Source: Thiohalocapsa halophila
GTDB taxonomy: Bacteria; Pseudomonadota; Gammaproteobacteria; Chromatiales; Chromatiaceae
Direction: 5' to 3'
NCBI RefSeq assembly: GCF_016583825.1
Contig: NZ_NRRV01000012.1
Coordinates: 35,901-99,900, forward strand
DNA: 64,000 nucleotides
Shown: positions 36,518-44,546 of the stretch, piece by piece
Layout: every line of letters starts with the position of its first letter
Numbering within the stretch: position 1 is the stretch's first letter
Notes under the pieces: generated by a model
Seen by the model: the letters and a program-made list of their open reading frames with translations, nothing else
Databases searched by the model: none
Told to the model about the DNA's origin: nothing
Translations under genes and position numbers: made by a program

Positions 36518-37192
36518 CTACCAGGGCCGGTACCAGGGGGAGTACCAGGGGTCGCGGTACCAGGGATAGGGCCCGAAGCCGGGCCAGGGCGGGCCCAGCC
36601 ACGGGTCCGGATACCAGGGCCAGTCGGTCGGCGCGGTCGGCTCGGGCCAGAGGTGCTTGGCCGTGGCCGCCACCACGGGATAGCGGTAGGGGTAGTCGCC
36701 GACATTCCGCGTCTCGACGCCGGTGAGCGTGCCCGTGACCGTCAGCAGGCGGCCTTGGGGGTATTGCGCCGGGTCGAGGAAGCCGGCAAAGCGCGCGATG
36801 AAGCGCCCGTAGGCATCGGCCGCAGTCGGCGCGTCCGGCTGGGGTCTGCCGGCGGCGTCCAGCGGCTGGGCCAGCACCTCGATATCCGTCCTATCGGCGG
36901 CATTGCGCACCGCAAGGATGCTGCCGCCCCAGCGCACTCGCGCCCCCGTGTGCTGCGCGGGTGCCTCCTGCGCAGCCGCCACCGTGAGCTCGGCCACGGT
37001 TGTGCGCAGCTGCGCCGGCATCTGGGCCGCGCAGCCGGTGAGCAGCAGGGCGAGGATGATGGCTGGCATCACGACCGGTGCCTGCCAGCGGCCGAGCCTT
37101 GCGGCGCGCCGCACTGGCCGGCGGCCGACGCGGCGCGTGAGGGCGCTGCGGATGACCGGCTGCGCCGCGGCGCTTGCTGTCAGCTTAGGCAT
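36518..37192 (-). CDS. Slp family outer-membrane lipoprotein
   Basis: About 224 aa. A lipobox LLLTGC follows an unusually long basic N-region; an internal ATG at 37069 would give a normal short signal peptide, so the start is uncertain. The middle matches the Slp/YeaY family: ARVRWGGSILAVRNAADRTDIEVLAQPLD, then GRFIARFAGFLDPAQYPQGRLLTVTGTL and PYRYPVVAA. The C-terminal ~30 residues are almost all Trp, Pro, Tyr, Gly and Asp in PWY/PWL-type repeats. Probably anchored in the outer membrane; role unknown. Confidence 0.85.
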   Translation of the reverse strand: MPKLTASAAAQPVIRSALTRRVGRRPVRRAARLGRWQAPVVMPAIILALLLTGCAAQMPAQLRTTVAELTVAAAQEAPAQHTGARVRWGGSILAVRNAADRTDIEVLAQPLDAAGRPQPDAPTAADAYGRFIARFAGFLDPAQYPQGRLLTVTGTLTGVETRNVGDYPYRYPVVAATAKHLWPEPTAPTDWPWYPDPWLGPPWPGFGPYPWYRDPWYSPWYRPW

Positions 37193-37415
37193 AGTCACTG
37201 ATTCCCGAACCGGGCTATTCCTGCGCATGTCCAGCAGCGGCGGCGAGGCGTCCCCGCTGCGGCCGAAGCTCGAGCTGCGTGGGTCGGCATGAGAGCGTCC
37301 GTCGCCAAAAGTCATCAGCATACCGCCGCCGTCGAAACCTGGACCTGGCGCAGTGGCGCCACTTCGCCGCCTCCATGACCGCCGGCGAGCCGGAGCCGCT
37401 CCTAGCGACCGGTCT

Positions 37416-37466
37416 CGCACCGCACCCCGCACCCCGCACTTCGCACTTCGCACTCCGCACTCCGCA
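37416..37466. repeat. heptamer tandem array at clc 3' end
   Basis: Tandem CGCACCC, CGCACTT and CGCACTC units with 7-bp period, seven or so copies. The array ends a few bases before the ClC stop codon's complement (37467). Read in the clc transcript direction it is the same unit (GTGCGGA) and orientation as the array after the ABC ATPase gene. Confidence 0.9.
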
Positions 37467-38771
37467 CTATCCGTCCCGCCGCGCCTGCTGCTCCTCGCGC
37501 TCGATCAGCAGCTGCGCCAGCGAATGGTAGAGCGGCTGCGGGCTCACCAAAAAGGATACGCCGTAGCCGATCATCGCCGCGCTCATCAGCGCCAGCAGGG
37601 TGTTCTGGTCGTCCGTCATCTCCATGACGATGACGAAGCTGGTGAGGGGCGATTTCACCGCGCCGGCGAAGTAGGCCACCATGCCGAGCAGCACCATCAA
37701 GTCCAGGGGGGCCAGGGCGGTCAGCCGATGCAGATCGGCGCCGATGCCGCCGCCCGTGGCCAGAGCCGGGGCAAAGATGCCGCCGGGGATGCCGCTCAGG
37801 TAGGACGCGAGCGAGGCGATGAATTTGTAGAGCGGATACAGCGGAGCCGGCGCTTCGCCGTCGATGACGAGCGCCTTGGCGACGTCGTAGCCCGAGCCCA
37901 TGACCTGATAGTCCGTCAGCACGCCCATCAGTACCAGCACGGAGCCGCAGACGAAGGCGACGGCCAGCCCGTGGCTCGCCATCAGCGGTGCCATGGCCCG
38001 GGAGAAGCGCAGTAGCAGGAAGGCGAAGAGCCCGCCCGCCAGGCCGGCCACCACGCCGCAGAGCACCACTGCGAGCCAGTCGCCCAGCGCCTCGGCGCGC
38101 CCTGCGGCGGCGGTGCCGAAGTAGTAGCGCTGATCCATGAGCAGCATGGACACCAGCGCCGAGAGCACCACCGACAGGATCACGATGCCGGCGAGGCGTG
38201 GCGTGAAGCCGCGCAGCATCTCCTCGAACGCAAAGACCACCCCGGCCAGAGGCGTGTTGAAGGCGGCGGAGATGCCGGCCGCACCGCCCGCCAGCAGCAT
38301 GCCACGGGCCATGTAGTCTGCCGGAAAGCGGGCGATCCGGCGCATGGAGTACATGATGGCGGCGGCGACGTGCACCGTCGGCCCCTCGCGGCCGATGGAC
38401 GCCCCGCAGCTCTGCCCCAGCAGGGTCAGGAGGATCTTGCCCGCGGCGAGCTTGAGGGTCAGGAGCTTGCTTTTGGTGCGCAGCTCCAGCGCGGCGATGA
38501 CTTGGTTGATGCCGCTGCCTTCACTGCCGGGAAAGAACCGCCGCGCGAGCCAGGCTACCAGCACCAGCCCCAGGGGCGTGAGCAGCAGCGGCGCCAGGGG
38601 CTCGGCGTCGGCGATACGAAAGAACAAGCGATTGGCTTGCTCGCTTAGCACGCCGAAGGCCGAGGAGACCAGGCCCACCAGCACCGCCCCCAGCAGAAAG
38701 GCCAGGCGGACCCGCCACGCGCGGCGCGAGAGCAGGACGCGGCGAATGTAGCGCAGGCGGCGAAGCTTCAC
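37467..38771 (-). CDS. ClC-family chloride channel/transporter
   Basis: A 434-aa membrane protein with the ClC selectivity motifs GSGINQVIA, GREGPTVH (gating Glu) and GIFAPALATGGGIGA. A Glu at the proton-transfer position (VVFAFEEML) favours Cl-/H+ antiport over a pure channel. No CBS domains follow. It could serve acid resistance or charge balance. No close operon partner; the rspA terminator lies just upstream. Confidence 0.93.
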   Translation of the reverse strand: MKLRRLRYIRRVLLSRRAWRVRLAFLLGAVLVGLVSSAFGVLSEQANRLFFRIADAEPLAPLLLTPLGLVLVAWLARRFFPGSEGSGINQVIAALELRTKSKLLTLKLAAGKILLTLLGQSCGASIGREGPTVHVAAAIMYSMRRIARFPADYMARGMLLAGGAAGISAAFNTPLAGVVFAFEEMLRGFTPRLAGIVILSVVLSALVSMLLMDQRYYFGTAAAGRAEALGDWLAVVLCGVVAGLAGGLFAFLLLRFSRAMAPLMASHGLAVAFVCGSVLVLMGVLTDYQVMGSGYDVAKALVIDGEAPAPLYPLYKFIASLASYLSGIPGGIFAPALATGGGIGADLHRLTALAPLDLMVLLGMVAYFAGAVKSPLTSFVIVMEMTDDQNTLLALMSAAMIGYGVSFLVSPQPLYHSLAQLLIEREEQQARRDG

Positions 38772-38830
38772 GGGGCAATCACGACGGTAAGCAGGCGTCG
38801 CTGGCGCTCGCTTGCTGTCAACGCGACACG

Positions 38831-38853
38831 AAAAAGCCGGCGCGGGGCCGGCT
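38831..38853 (-). terminator. Rho-independent terminator after rspA
   Basis: On the minus strand, AGCCGGC-cccgc-GCCGGCT followed by TTTT gives a 7-bp GC-rich stem and T tract, about 36 bp past the rspA stop. It should end the leftward rspA/Cas6-like transcript and insulate clc. Confidence 0.85.
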
Positions 38854-38888
38854 CCATCTCTATTGCGTGCTCGGGTCGGCGCCCCGGC

Positions 38889-39227
38889 TCAGTAGCCGCC
38901 TTTGCGTTGCACCTCGGGCAGGCCCGCGATCTTGGTACCCTGCTTGGTGGGCGCCAGCGGAAAGAGCTTGTAGAGGTCCTTGCTGGAGGGCTTGCTGCCC
39001 CAGACCTTGCCCAAGTCCTTCAGCAGTTGGCGCTCCATGGGCTGGTTCTGATTGTTGTTGATGTACTCGTCGCGCAGGTATTTGACGACGTCCCAGTGCT
39101 TGTCGGTGAGCTCGATGCCTTCGCCCTCCGCCAGCGCTTTGGCCACGTCCTCGTCCCAGGCGGTGTGATCCGTGAGGTAACCGGATTCGGTGGTTTCGAT
39201 GGTTTTGCCGTTGACTTCGATCGACAT
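38889..39227 (-). CDS. rspA: DsrC-family protein without cysteines (RspA type)
   Basis: A 112-aa DsrC/TusE homologue: SIEVNGKTIETTESGYL, ELTDKHWDVVKYLRDEY and LYKLFPLAPTKQGTKIAGLP align with DsrC along its whole length. Canonical DsrC carries two C-terminal cysteines that hold the trisulfide. Here the equivalent positions are Gly-Thr (KQGTKIAG) and Gly-Gly, and the protein has no cysteine at all. Such cysteine-less members have been called RspA (regulatory sulfur-related proteins). It cannot carry sulfur, so a regulatory role through the DsrC fold is inferred. An AGGAG-like site precedes ATG 39227. Confidence 0.85.
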   Translation of the reverse strand: MSIEVNGKTIETTESGYLTDHTAWDEDVAKALAEGEGIELTDKHWDVVKYLRDEYINNNQNQPMERQLLKDLGKVWGSKPSSKDLYKLFPLAPTKQGTKIAGLPEVQRKGGY

Positions 39228-39379
39228 GGATTGAGGCTCCTCTCGTCATCGCCGGCCCGGGCCGGGACCGCCGCAGGCCAGCACGTTTTTCTCAGGTTGT
39301 TGTGACGCGCTCGGCGCCACGCATGGGCGGCTTTGCTGAGCGCTGCGGGTGACCCTATCGGCGCCCGCATCACGACCCG

Positions 39380-39389
39380 CTAATATTAG
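39380..39389. promoter_or_regulatory. AT-rich palindrome CTAATATTAG upstream of rspA
   Basis: A perfect 10-bp palindrome in GC-rich DNA, about 155 bp upstream of rspA and inside the 228-bp gap after the Cas6-like gene. TAATATTAG recurs directly upstream of the candidate dsr promoter (41552-41560). A shared operator is possible. Confidence 0.4.
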
Positions 39390-39455
39390 TGAGGTTTGGC
39401 AGACAAGTCATCCACTTGGCCGCTGACACCGGTCCAATGCCTGGTGGGGCGCCTG

Positions 39456-40142
39456 CTACTCGGCCTTGTGCACGGCGTCGATGCCTTTGTGCGGGATAAA
39501 GAGTCCGCAGCCCATGAGCCGATGCGGGCCGAGTCCTTGCTGTTGCAACCGCAGTGATTCTTCGGGCTTGAGGTCGGCCAGCATCAGGCTGCGCGTGGGC
39601 AGGGCGCCGTTTGGTGTCGTCAGCGGTGTCTGCTTGCCGCAAAGCGCCTTGCGCACCCGGATATCGAGCTGCTCGCGCAGCCGCTCCGCGGTCCAGCGCA
39701 GGAAGGCCTCTTCGTCCAGGTCTTCTGGACCTGCGACATAGCGCGCGAAGAGCGTCGTTGGCTTGCCGAGCCGCTTCGGCTTGCCGGCACCGATGCCGAG
39801 CTCGGCGCCGCCGATGTCCAGGGATATGCCCTCCAGCGCGGCCTTCAGCGCAGCCACCCGCGCCTCGGGCACGCGGATGCTGAGCTTGGTCCGTCGCGAC
39901 AGCAGCAAGTGCTGGCCGCCACCGTGGCTCGGGCGCTCCCAGCCATTCTGCGAGCCGGCCACATGAATGGTGTGGATGCCTGCATCCGCCTCGGCGAGCC
40001 AGGGCACAGCGGCGAGCAGCGCCTGACTCAGGGCGTGGGCGTGATCCACAGGGAGGGAACGGCACTGGAGGGTGAACAGTACATCCACGATATCGTCGGG
40101 GATGGTGATTGCCGAGGTCTCTTCTTCGTCCTGCCAGAACAT
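39456..40142 (-). CDS. Cas6-like RAMP protein (Cmx6/I-MYXAN type), orphan
   Basis: A ~228-aa protein resembling the Cas6-related Cmx6 family. The N-terminal ferredoxin-like half has LFTLQCRSLPVDHAHALSQAL, PWLAEADAGIHTIHVAGS and LSIRVPEARVAALK. The C-terminal half ends in the family signature, ESLRLQQQGLGPHRLMGCGLFIPHKG, whose Gly-rich loop binds crRNA repeats in Cas6 enzymes. No CRISPR array or other cas gene is in the window. ATG 40142 is the first start after the preceding gene. It is transcribed with rspA downstream and two unknown genes upstream, divergent from dsrA. RNA cleavage is inferred, not shown. Confidence 0.65.
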   Translation of the reverse strand: MFWQDEEETSAITIPDDIVDVLFTLQCRSLPVDHAHALSQALLAAVPWLAEADAGIHTIHVAGSQNGWERPSHGGGQHLLLSRRTKLSIRVPEARVAALKAALEGISLDIGGAELGIGAGKPKRLGKPTTLFARYVAGPEDLDEEAFLRWTAERLREQLDIRVRKALCGKQTPLTTPNGALPTRSLMLADLKPEESLRLQQQGLGPHRLMGCGLFIPHKGIDAVHKAE

Positions 40143-40218
40143 GAGTGCGGAGATCGAGTGGATGAGCTGCGTCTTGACGACGGGAAGTGACGACTGTGGA
40201 GGGTAGGGAGCCTGCGCC

Positions 40219-40932
40219 TCACTCGGGCAGTCGGGCCTGCAATGCGTCGCGGTCGAACCACCAGCCGTCTTGTACGAGAACATCGACGACGTTGCGCAGC
40301 CGCACCAGGAACTTCTCCGGCTCGCGCAGCTCCAGGCGATCGCGCCAGAGATCGAAGGCCTCCTGGCTTTCGACCTCGCTGTGGCGGCGGGCGACATTGG
40401 AGAGGATCTGCGAGGCGAAGAAAACCAGATTCTCGCGCTGTGTCCCCTGCGCGCGCACATCGGCAAGAAAGAGCGCCGTGGTGGCGGCGACGGCGGCGCC
40501 GTCGGCGTCGTCCGGCGTCTCGTCCACGACGTGGTTCAGCAGCTCCACGGCCAGCTCCACGTCGATGGGATAGGTGACCGCGAGCCAGATGCCCTGGCCG
40601 AGGGCCGCGATGGACTGCGGCTGCTCCGCTCGGAATAGGACCTCGCAGCAATCGGCGGCGGATTCGAACTGCTCCTCGGAGATGAAGGTGTCGAAGGCCT
40701 CGCGCCCGAGCGGCCAAGCCTGCTCGCCGCGCTCCAGTCCCACCAAGGCGCGCGCCATCTTCAGCTTGGCATCGGCCAGTCGTCGCTCGTCGGCCCCGAC
40801 GCGCTTCAAGGTTTCGTAGTCTTCCTGCAGCGCGAGCAGGTGTGACTCCAAAGCCGCCTCTTCGGCGCCTTGCCGGGCGACGGAGTCGGCGGCGGTGTCG
40901 GTCAAGCGGGAGGTGATGTCGTAAGCCTTCAT
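40219..40932 (-). CDS. hypothetical helical protein, 237 aa
   Basis: No named family was recognised. The sequence is rich in Ala, Leu, Glu and Arg, with repeated helix-turn-helix segments (such as LADAKLKMARALVGLERGEQ and FESAADCCEVLFRAEQ) that suggest a TPR- or HEAT-like repeat protein. It has no signal peptide or membrane segment. Its two adjacent Cys (ADCCEV) are notable. It lies 76 bp upstream of the Cas6-like gene in the same direction, so it is a candidate partner of that protein. Confidence 0.7.
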   Translation of the reverse strand: MKAYDITSRLTDTAADSVARQGAEEAALESHLLALQEDYETLKRVGADERRLADAKLKMARALVGLERGEQAWPLGREAFDTFISEEQFESAADCCEVLFRAEQPQSIAALGQGIWLAVTYPIDVELAVELLNHVVDETPDDADGAAVAATTALFLADVRAQGTQRENLVFFASQILSNVARRHSEVESQEAFDLWRDRLELREPEKFLVRLRNVVDVLVQDGWWFDRDALQARLPE

Positions 40933-41019
40933 GGAATATGCCTGCTGGGATTCGCGTGCGGGCTGGATGCGCTTGGGTTGTCCGCGCAGCGGCAGGTGCC
41001 GCTGCGCGAGCGCCGAATG

Positions 41020-41211
41020 TCAGCGGATCAAGCCGCTGAAGGCAGCCTCAAGGCGCTCTTCCCAGTCCTCGGGCGTGTCGGGGTAAGGCGGTTTGACGTC
41101 CATACGGAAGAAGCGCTCGCCGGAGCGCGCGGCTTCCTGTACCGCTTCTTGGAGCGACGAAAAGCTTTCGATGTCCTTGCGTGAGACGAGAATCTCGCTG
41201 AGTTTCAACAT
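41020..41211 (-). CDS. small hypothetical protein, 63 aa
   Basis: Starts at ATG 41211 and encodes a charged protein: LKLSEILVSRKDIESFSSLQ, a SGERFFRMDVKPPYPDTPEDW segment and an amphipathic C-terminal helix. No family is recognised. It is the first gene of the leftward group that ends with rspA and the nearest neighbour of dsrA, divergently oriented. The conserved-looking PPYPDTPEDWEERL motif and spacing support a real gene. Function unknown. Confidence 0.65.
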   Translation of the reverse strand: MLKLSEILVSRKDIESFSSLQEAVQEAARSGERFFRMDVKPPYPDTPEDWEERLEAAFSGLIR

Positions 41212-41550
41212 GCCTGCGCTGCCATGTGCTGAATTGAGCTATGTGCTGTCGGCGGCGTCGGGAGAACGCCGATGGGAGCGGCTCGACCAAGCCGCTTGAC
41301 CCGGCTGCGTGCGCCGGGGCCTGCGCGCTCACCGAGCCTTCACGGACAGGCGCGGCCGGCCCGCCCCGGCTGCGCCCTCGGGCTCCGGGATTTCGCCAAC
41401 GCGCTTCCCGGCCTTCCGCGAGACCTGGAACTTCCGGGCAGAGCGCTTGTCGCCTTGCCGTCTATGGCGGCTTATGTGCTGACGCCCGGGTGCGAATGCA
41501 ACGCGTGCGCCGATGGCTCCGCGTGGCGACGGGTGCTGTATCAGTGGGTA

Positions 41551-41595
41551 TTAATATTAGGGTCCATTGACATTCTCGGGGGGGCTGGCTAGACT
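41551..41595 (+). promoter_or_regulatory. candidate dsr operon promoter
   Basis: TTGACA (41567-41572) and TAGACT (41590-41595) are exactly 17 bp apart, a near-consensus sigma-70 promoter. TTAATATTAG (41551-41560) lies directly upstream and could be an UP element or operator. It would give a ~340-nt leader before dsrA. Confidence 0.55.
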
Positions 41596-41670
41596 CCTCA
41601 GTCTTTGGGCAAGCTTGGGGCGAGCGCTTCTACGGCCTTGAGTCGCCAGCAAAAAAAGTGCGTCGGTCAA

Positions 41671-41688
41671 CTATCCCCAAAGGGATAG
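41671..41688. promoter_or_regulatory. dyad CTATCCC-CAAA-GGGATAG in the dsrA leader
   Basis: A perfect 7-bp inverted repeat with a 4-bp spacer, about 75 bp downstream of the promoter candidate. It could be a regulator site or an RNA hairpin in the long leader. Confidence 0.45.
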
Positions 41689-41907
41689 CCGCAGCAGCCA
41701 CCCCCACCCCGAACGTGGAGTGTTTGCAACCGCGCTGCCTGGTTATAGTGCGTCTTGAGATGCAGCCCTCCCGCCGGCTGACGCCTCGGGTACCGGCCGC
41801 GGCGGCGAGGGCGCACCAAGACCCCAGTATCGGCTCATCCCAGTACCGGCTCGGCGGCGCGCGCTGTCAGCCGCCGAGCCCAATAGCTCTGATTGGTTTG
41901 ACCTGAT

Positions 41908-41919
41908 CAGTTCGAACTG
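41908..41919. promoter_or_regulatory. palindrome CAGTTCGAACTG upstream of dsrA
   Basis: A perfect 12-bp palindrome ending 23 bp before the dsrA ATG, next to TTGACC and the overlapping CTGATCAG. It could be an operator for a sulfur-responsive repressor or a leader hairpin near the GGGAG ribosome site. Confidence 0.45.
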
Positions 41920-41942
41920 ACCTTAACGGGAGATTCAGCGAC

Positions 41943-43199
41943 ATGGCGATCGACAAGCACCAGACCCCGATGCTCGATCAGCTGGAGGACGGCCCCTGGC
42001 CGAGCTTCATCTCCGGCATCAAGCGCCTTCGTGACGAGCACGGCGACGGCCGCATCAACGAGATCACGAACGACCTGCTCGGTCAGCTGGAGCACTCCTA
42101 CGAGACCCGCAAGGGCTACTGGAAGGGCGGCACGGTTTCCGTCTACGGCTACGGTGGCGGCATCATCCCGCGCTTCTCGGAGGTCTCTCAGGCCTTCCCC
42201 AAGTCCAAGGAATTCCACACCCTGCGTGTGCAGCCGCCGGCGGGTAACCACTACACCACCGGCATGCTGCGCCAGCTCGCCGACAGCTGGGAGAAGCACG
42301 GCTCCGGACTGGTGACTTTCCACGGCCAGACCGGCAACATCATGTTCATCGGCGCCGACACCAAGGCGACCCAGCACTTCTTCGACGAGATCAACGACTA
42401 CGGTTGGGATCTGGGCGGTGCCGGCCCCTGCGTGCGCACCGCCATGTCCTGTGTCGGCGCCGCGCGCTGTGAGATGTCGTGCACCAATGAGCTGAAGGCG
42501 CACCGCATGCTGGTGAACAACTTCACCGACGACGTGCACCGCCCGGCCCTGCCCTACAAGTTCAAGTTCAAGGTCTCCGGCTGCGCCAACGACTGCCAGA
42601 ACGCCATCGAGCGCTCGGACTTCGCGGTGCTCGGCACCTGGCGCGATGACATGAAGGTGGACCAGGAAGAGGTAAAGGCCTACGTCAAGGCCAAGGGCCG
42701 CCAGTACATCATCGACAACGTCATCACTCGCTGCCCGACCCAGGCGCTGTCGCTGAACGACGACGACACCCTGAACGTCAACAACCGCGACTGTGTGCGC
42801 TGCATGCACTGCCTGAATGTCATGCCGAAGGCGCTCCATCCGGGCGACGACAAGGGTGTGACCATCCTCATCGGTGGCAAGCGCACGCTGAAGATCGGCG
42901 ACCTGATGGGCACCGTCATCGTGCCCTTCAAGAAGCTCGAGACCGAGGAAGACTACGAGGAGATGGTCGAACTCGCCGAGAACATCATCGACTTCTGGGC
43001 CGAGAACGGCCTCGAGCACGAGCGCTGCGGTGAGATGATCGAGCGCATCGGGCTTGCCAACTTCCTCGACGGGGTCGGCGTCGACGCCGACCCGAACATG
43101 CTCGCCCACCCGCGTGAGTCCTCCTACGTCCGTCTGGATGGCTGGGACGAGGCGGCCGAGGAGTGGTTCGAGAAGCAGGCCGAGAAGGCCGCCGGCTAA
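41943..43199 (+). CDS. dsrA: reverse dissimilatory sulfite reductase, alpha subunit
   Basis: A 418-aa protein of A. vinosum DsrA length. The siroheme-[4Fe-4S] ligands lie in CVGAARCEMSC and GCANDC. An inserted ferredoxin domain has CPTQAL and CVRCMHC. With DsrB it forms the alpha2beta2 enzyme that oxidises sulfide-level sulfur carried by DsrC toward sulfite in the cytoplasm. GGGAG upstream of ATG 41943. First gene of the dsr operon; presence of dsrEFH and dsrL supports the oxidative (reverse) type. Confidence 0.98.
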   Translation: MAIDKHQTPMLDQLEDGPWPSFISGIKRLRDEHGDGRINEITNDLLGQLEHSYETRKGYWKGGTVSVYGYGGGIIPRFSEVSQAFPKSKEFHTLRVQPPAGNHYTTGMLRQLADSWEKHGSGLVTFHGQTGNIMFIGADTKATQHFFDEINDYGWDLGGAGPCVRTAMSCVGAARCEMSCTNELKAHRMLVNNFTDDVHRPALPYKFKFKVSGCANDCQNAIERSDFAVLGTWRDDMKVDQEEVKAYVKAKGRQYIIDNVITRCPTQALSLNDDDTLNVNNRDCVRCMHCLNVMPKALHPGDDKGVTILIGGKRTLKIGDLMGTVIVPFKKLETEEDYEEMVELAENIIDFWAENGLEHERCGEMIERIGLANFLDGVGVDADPNMLAHPRESSYVRLDGWDEAAEEWFEKQAEKAAG

Positions 43200-43220
43200 C
43201 GCGTGCTCGTGCGGGAAAAT

Positions 43221-43263
43221 CGGCGCGCGGCGCTGCGCTCGCAATGAGCCACGCCGCGCGCCG
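43221..43263 (+). other. hairpin between dsrA and dsrB
   Basis: A 12-bp perfect stem, CGGCGCGCGGCG (43221-43232) with CGCCGCGCGCCG (43252-43263), 19-nt loop, no T tract. It may act in mRNA stability or processing between the two subunit genes rather than termination. Confidence 0.6.
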
Positions 43264-43323
43264 CTGATCCTCGCCTGAATCGATCAGCACCTAACTGTTT
43301 TCTGATTTACTGGAGGACCATCG

Positions 43324-44397
43324 ATGGCCAAAGACATGCGCGAGCCCATCGAATCCGGCTGCCCCGATCCGTGGCAGTACATGCATCCCGTGATGCGCAA
43401 GAATTTCGGCCAGTGGAAGTGGCACGACCATCCGCGCCCCGGCGTGCTGCGCCACGTCGCTTACAGCGGCGACGAGGTCTGGACCGTCAAGGCCGGCACC
43501 CAGCGCATCCTCGACGTCTTCACGCTGCGCAAGCTCTGCGACATCGGTGATCAGTACGCCGACGGCTATGTCCACTTCACCCTGCGCTCGAACATCGAGT
43601 ACATGGTGACCGAGGAGTCGCGCGTTCAGCCGCTGATCGACGCCCTGGAAGACGCCGGCTTCATCGTCGGCGGCACCCAGAACTCGGTGACCATGATCTC
43701 GCACACCCAGGGCTGGCTGCACTGCGACATCCCCGGCACCGACGCCTCGGGTGTGGTCAAGGCGATGATGGACGAGCTCATCGACGAGTTCCGCAACGCC
43801 AACATGCCGAACCGCGTGCACATCACCACCAGCTGCTGCCAGATCAACTGCGGCGGCCAGGGTGACATCGCCATCAACGTTCAGCACACCAAGCCGCCGA
43901 AGATCAATCACGATCTGGTCGCCAACGTCTGCGAGCGTCCGTCCGTCGTCGCCCGCTGCCCGGTGGCCGCCATCCGCCCGGCCATGGTCAACGGCAAGCC
44001 CTCGCTGGAGGTGGATGAGCGCAAGTGCATCTGCTGCGGCGCCTGCTATCCGCCCTGCCCGCCGATGCAGATCAACGATGCCGAGCACACCAAGCTCGCC
44101 ATTTGGGTCGGCGGCAACCACTCCAATGCCCGCGGCAAGCCGACCTTCCAGAAGCTGGTCGCCGCCGGCATCCCCAACAACCCGCCGCGCTGGCCCGAGG
44201 CGACCGCCATCGTCAAGCGCATCCTGAAGGCCTACAAGGAAGGCGCGCGGGACTGGGAGCGCATCAACGAGTGGATCGAGCGCATCGGCTGGCCGCGCTT
44301 CTTCGAGGAAGTGGAGCTGCCGTTCACCAAGTACCACATCGATACCTGGCGCGGCGCGCGGGCGAGCTTCAACAGTTCGTCCTACATCCGCTTCTGA
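43324..44397 (+). CDS. dsrB: reverse dissimilatory sulfite reductase, beta subunit
   Basis: A 357-aa DsrB. The cofactor-binding cysteines are in TTSCCQINCGGQGD, and the ferredoxin domain reads CICCGACYPPCPPMQI. The N-terminus, CPDPWQYMHPVMRKNFGQW, is typical. It carries the catalytic siroheme half-site with DsrA. TGGAGG ribosome site upstream of ATG 43324. Confidence 0.98.
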   Translation: MAKDMREPIESGCPDPWQYMHPVMRKNFGQWKWHDHPRPGVLRHVAYSGDEVWTVKAGTQRILDVFTLRKLCDIGDQYADGYVHFTLRSNIEYMVTEESRVQPLIDALEDAGFIVGGTQNSVTMISHTQGWLHCDIPGTDASGVVKAMMDELIDEFRNANMPNRVHITTSCCQINCGGQGDIAINVQHTKPPKINHDLVANVCERPSVVARCPVAAIRPAMVNGKPSLEVDERKCICCGACYPPCPPMQINDAEHTKLAIWVGGNHSNARGKPTFQKLVAAGIPNNPPRWPEATAIVKRILKAYKEGARDWERINEWIERIGWPRFFEEVELPFTKYHIDTWRGARASFNSSSYIRF

Positions 44398-44546
44398 GTG
44401 TGCTGCCAACAGCGGCGGCCGTTGGCTGAAGGGCCCGGCCGCCGGTCTCCGGCTGGCTGCCGACTTGGTCGGCGCCGGCCGGGCGCAGCGACCCGACGTT
44501 GGCCAGCCCGAGATCCCCAGCTTGAGATCCCCAGCCCGAGGTCTCC

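Larger units (their letters stand above)
41212..41942. other. dsrA upstream region (divergent with the 63-aa gene)
   Basis: About 730 bp with no supported gene. It contains a strong sigma-70-like promoter near 41567-41595, the TTAATATTAG element just upstream of it, the dyad CTATCCC-N4-GGGATAG (41671-41688) and the palindrome CAGTTCGAACTG (41908-41919) near the dsrA start. Overlapping frames in its left half look non-coding. Confidence 0.7.

Noticed and set aside
41241..41592. Small plus-strand frames upstream of dsrA
   Set aside because: No ribosome sites, Arg/Ala/Pro-rich composition and overlap of several frames; treated as the dsr regulatory region.
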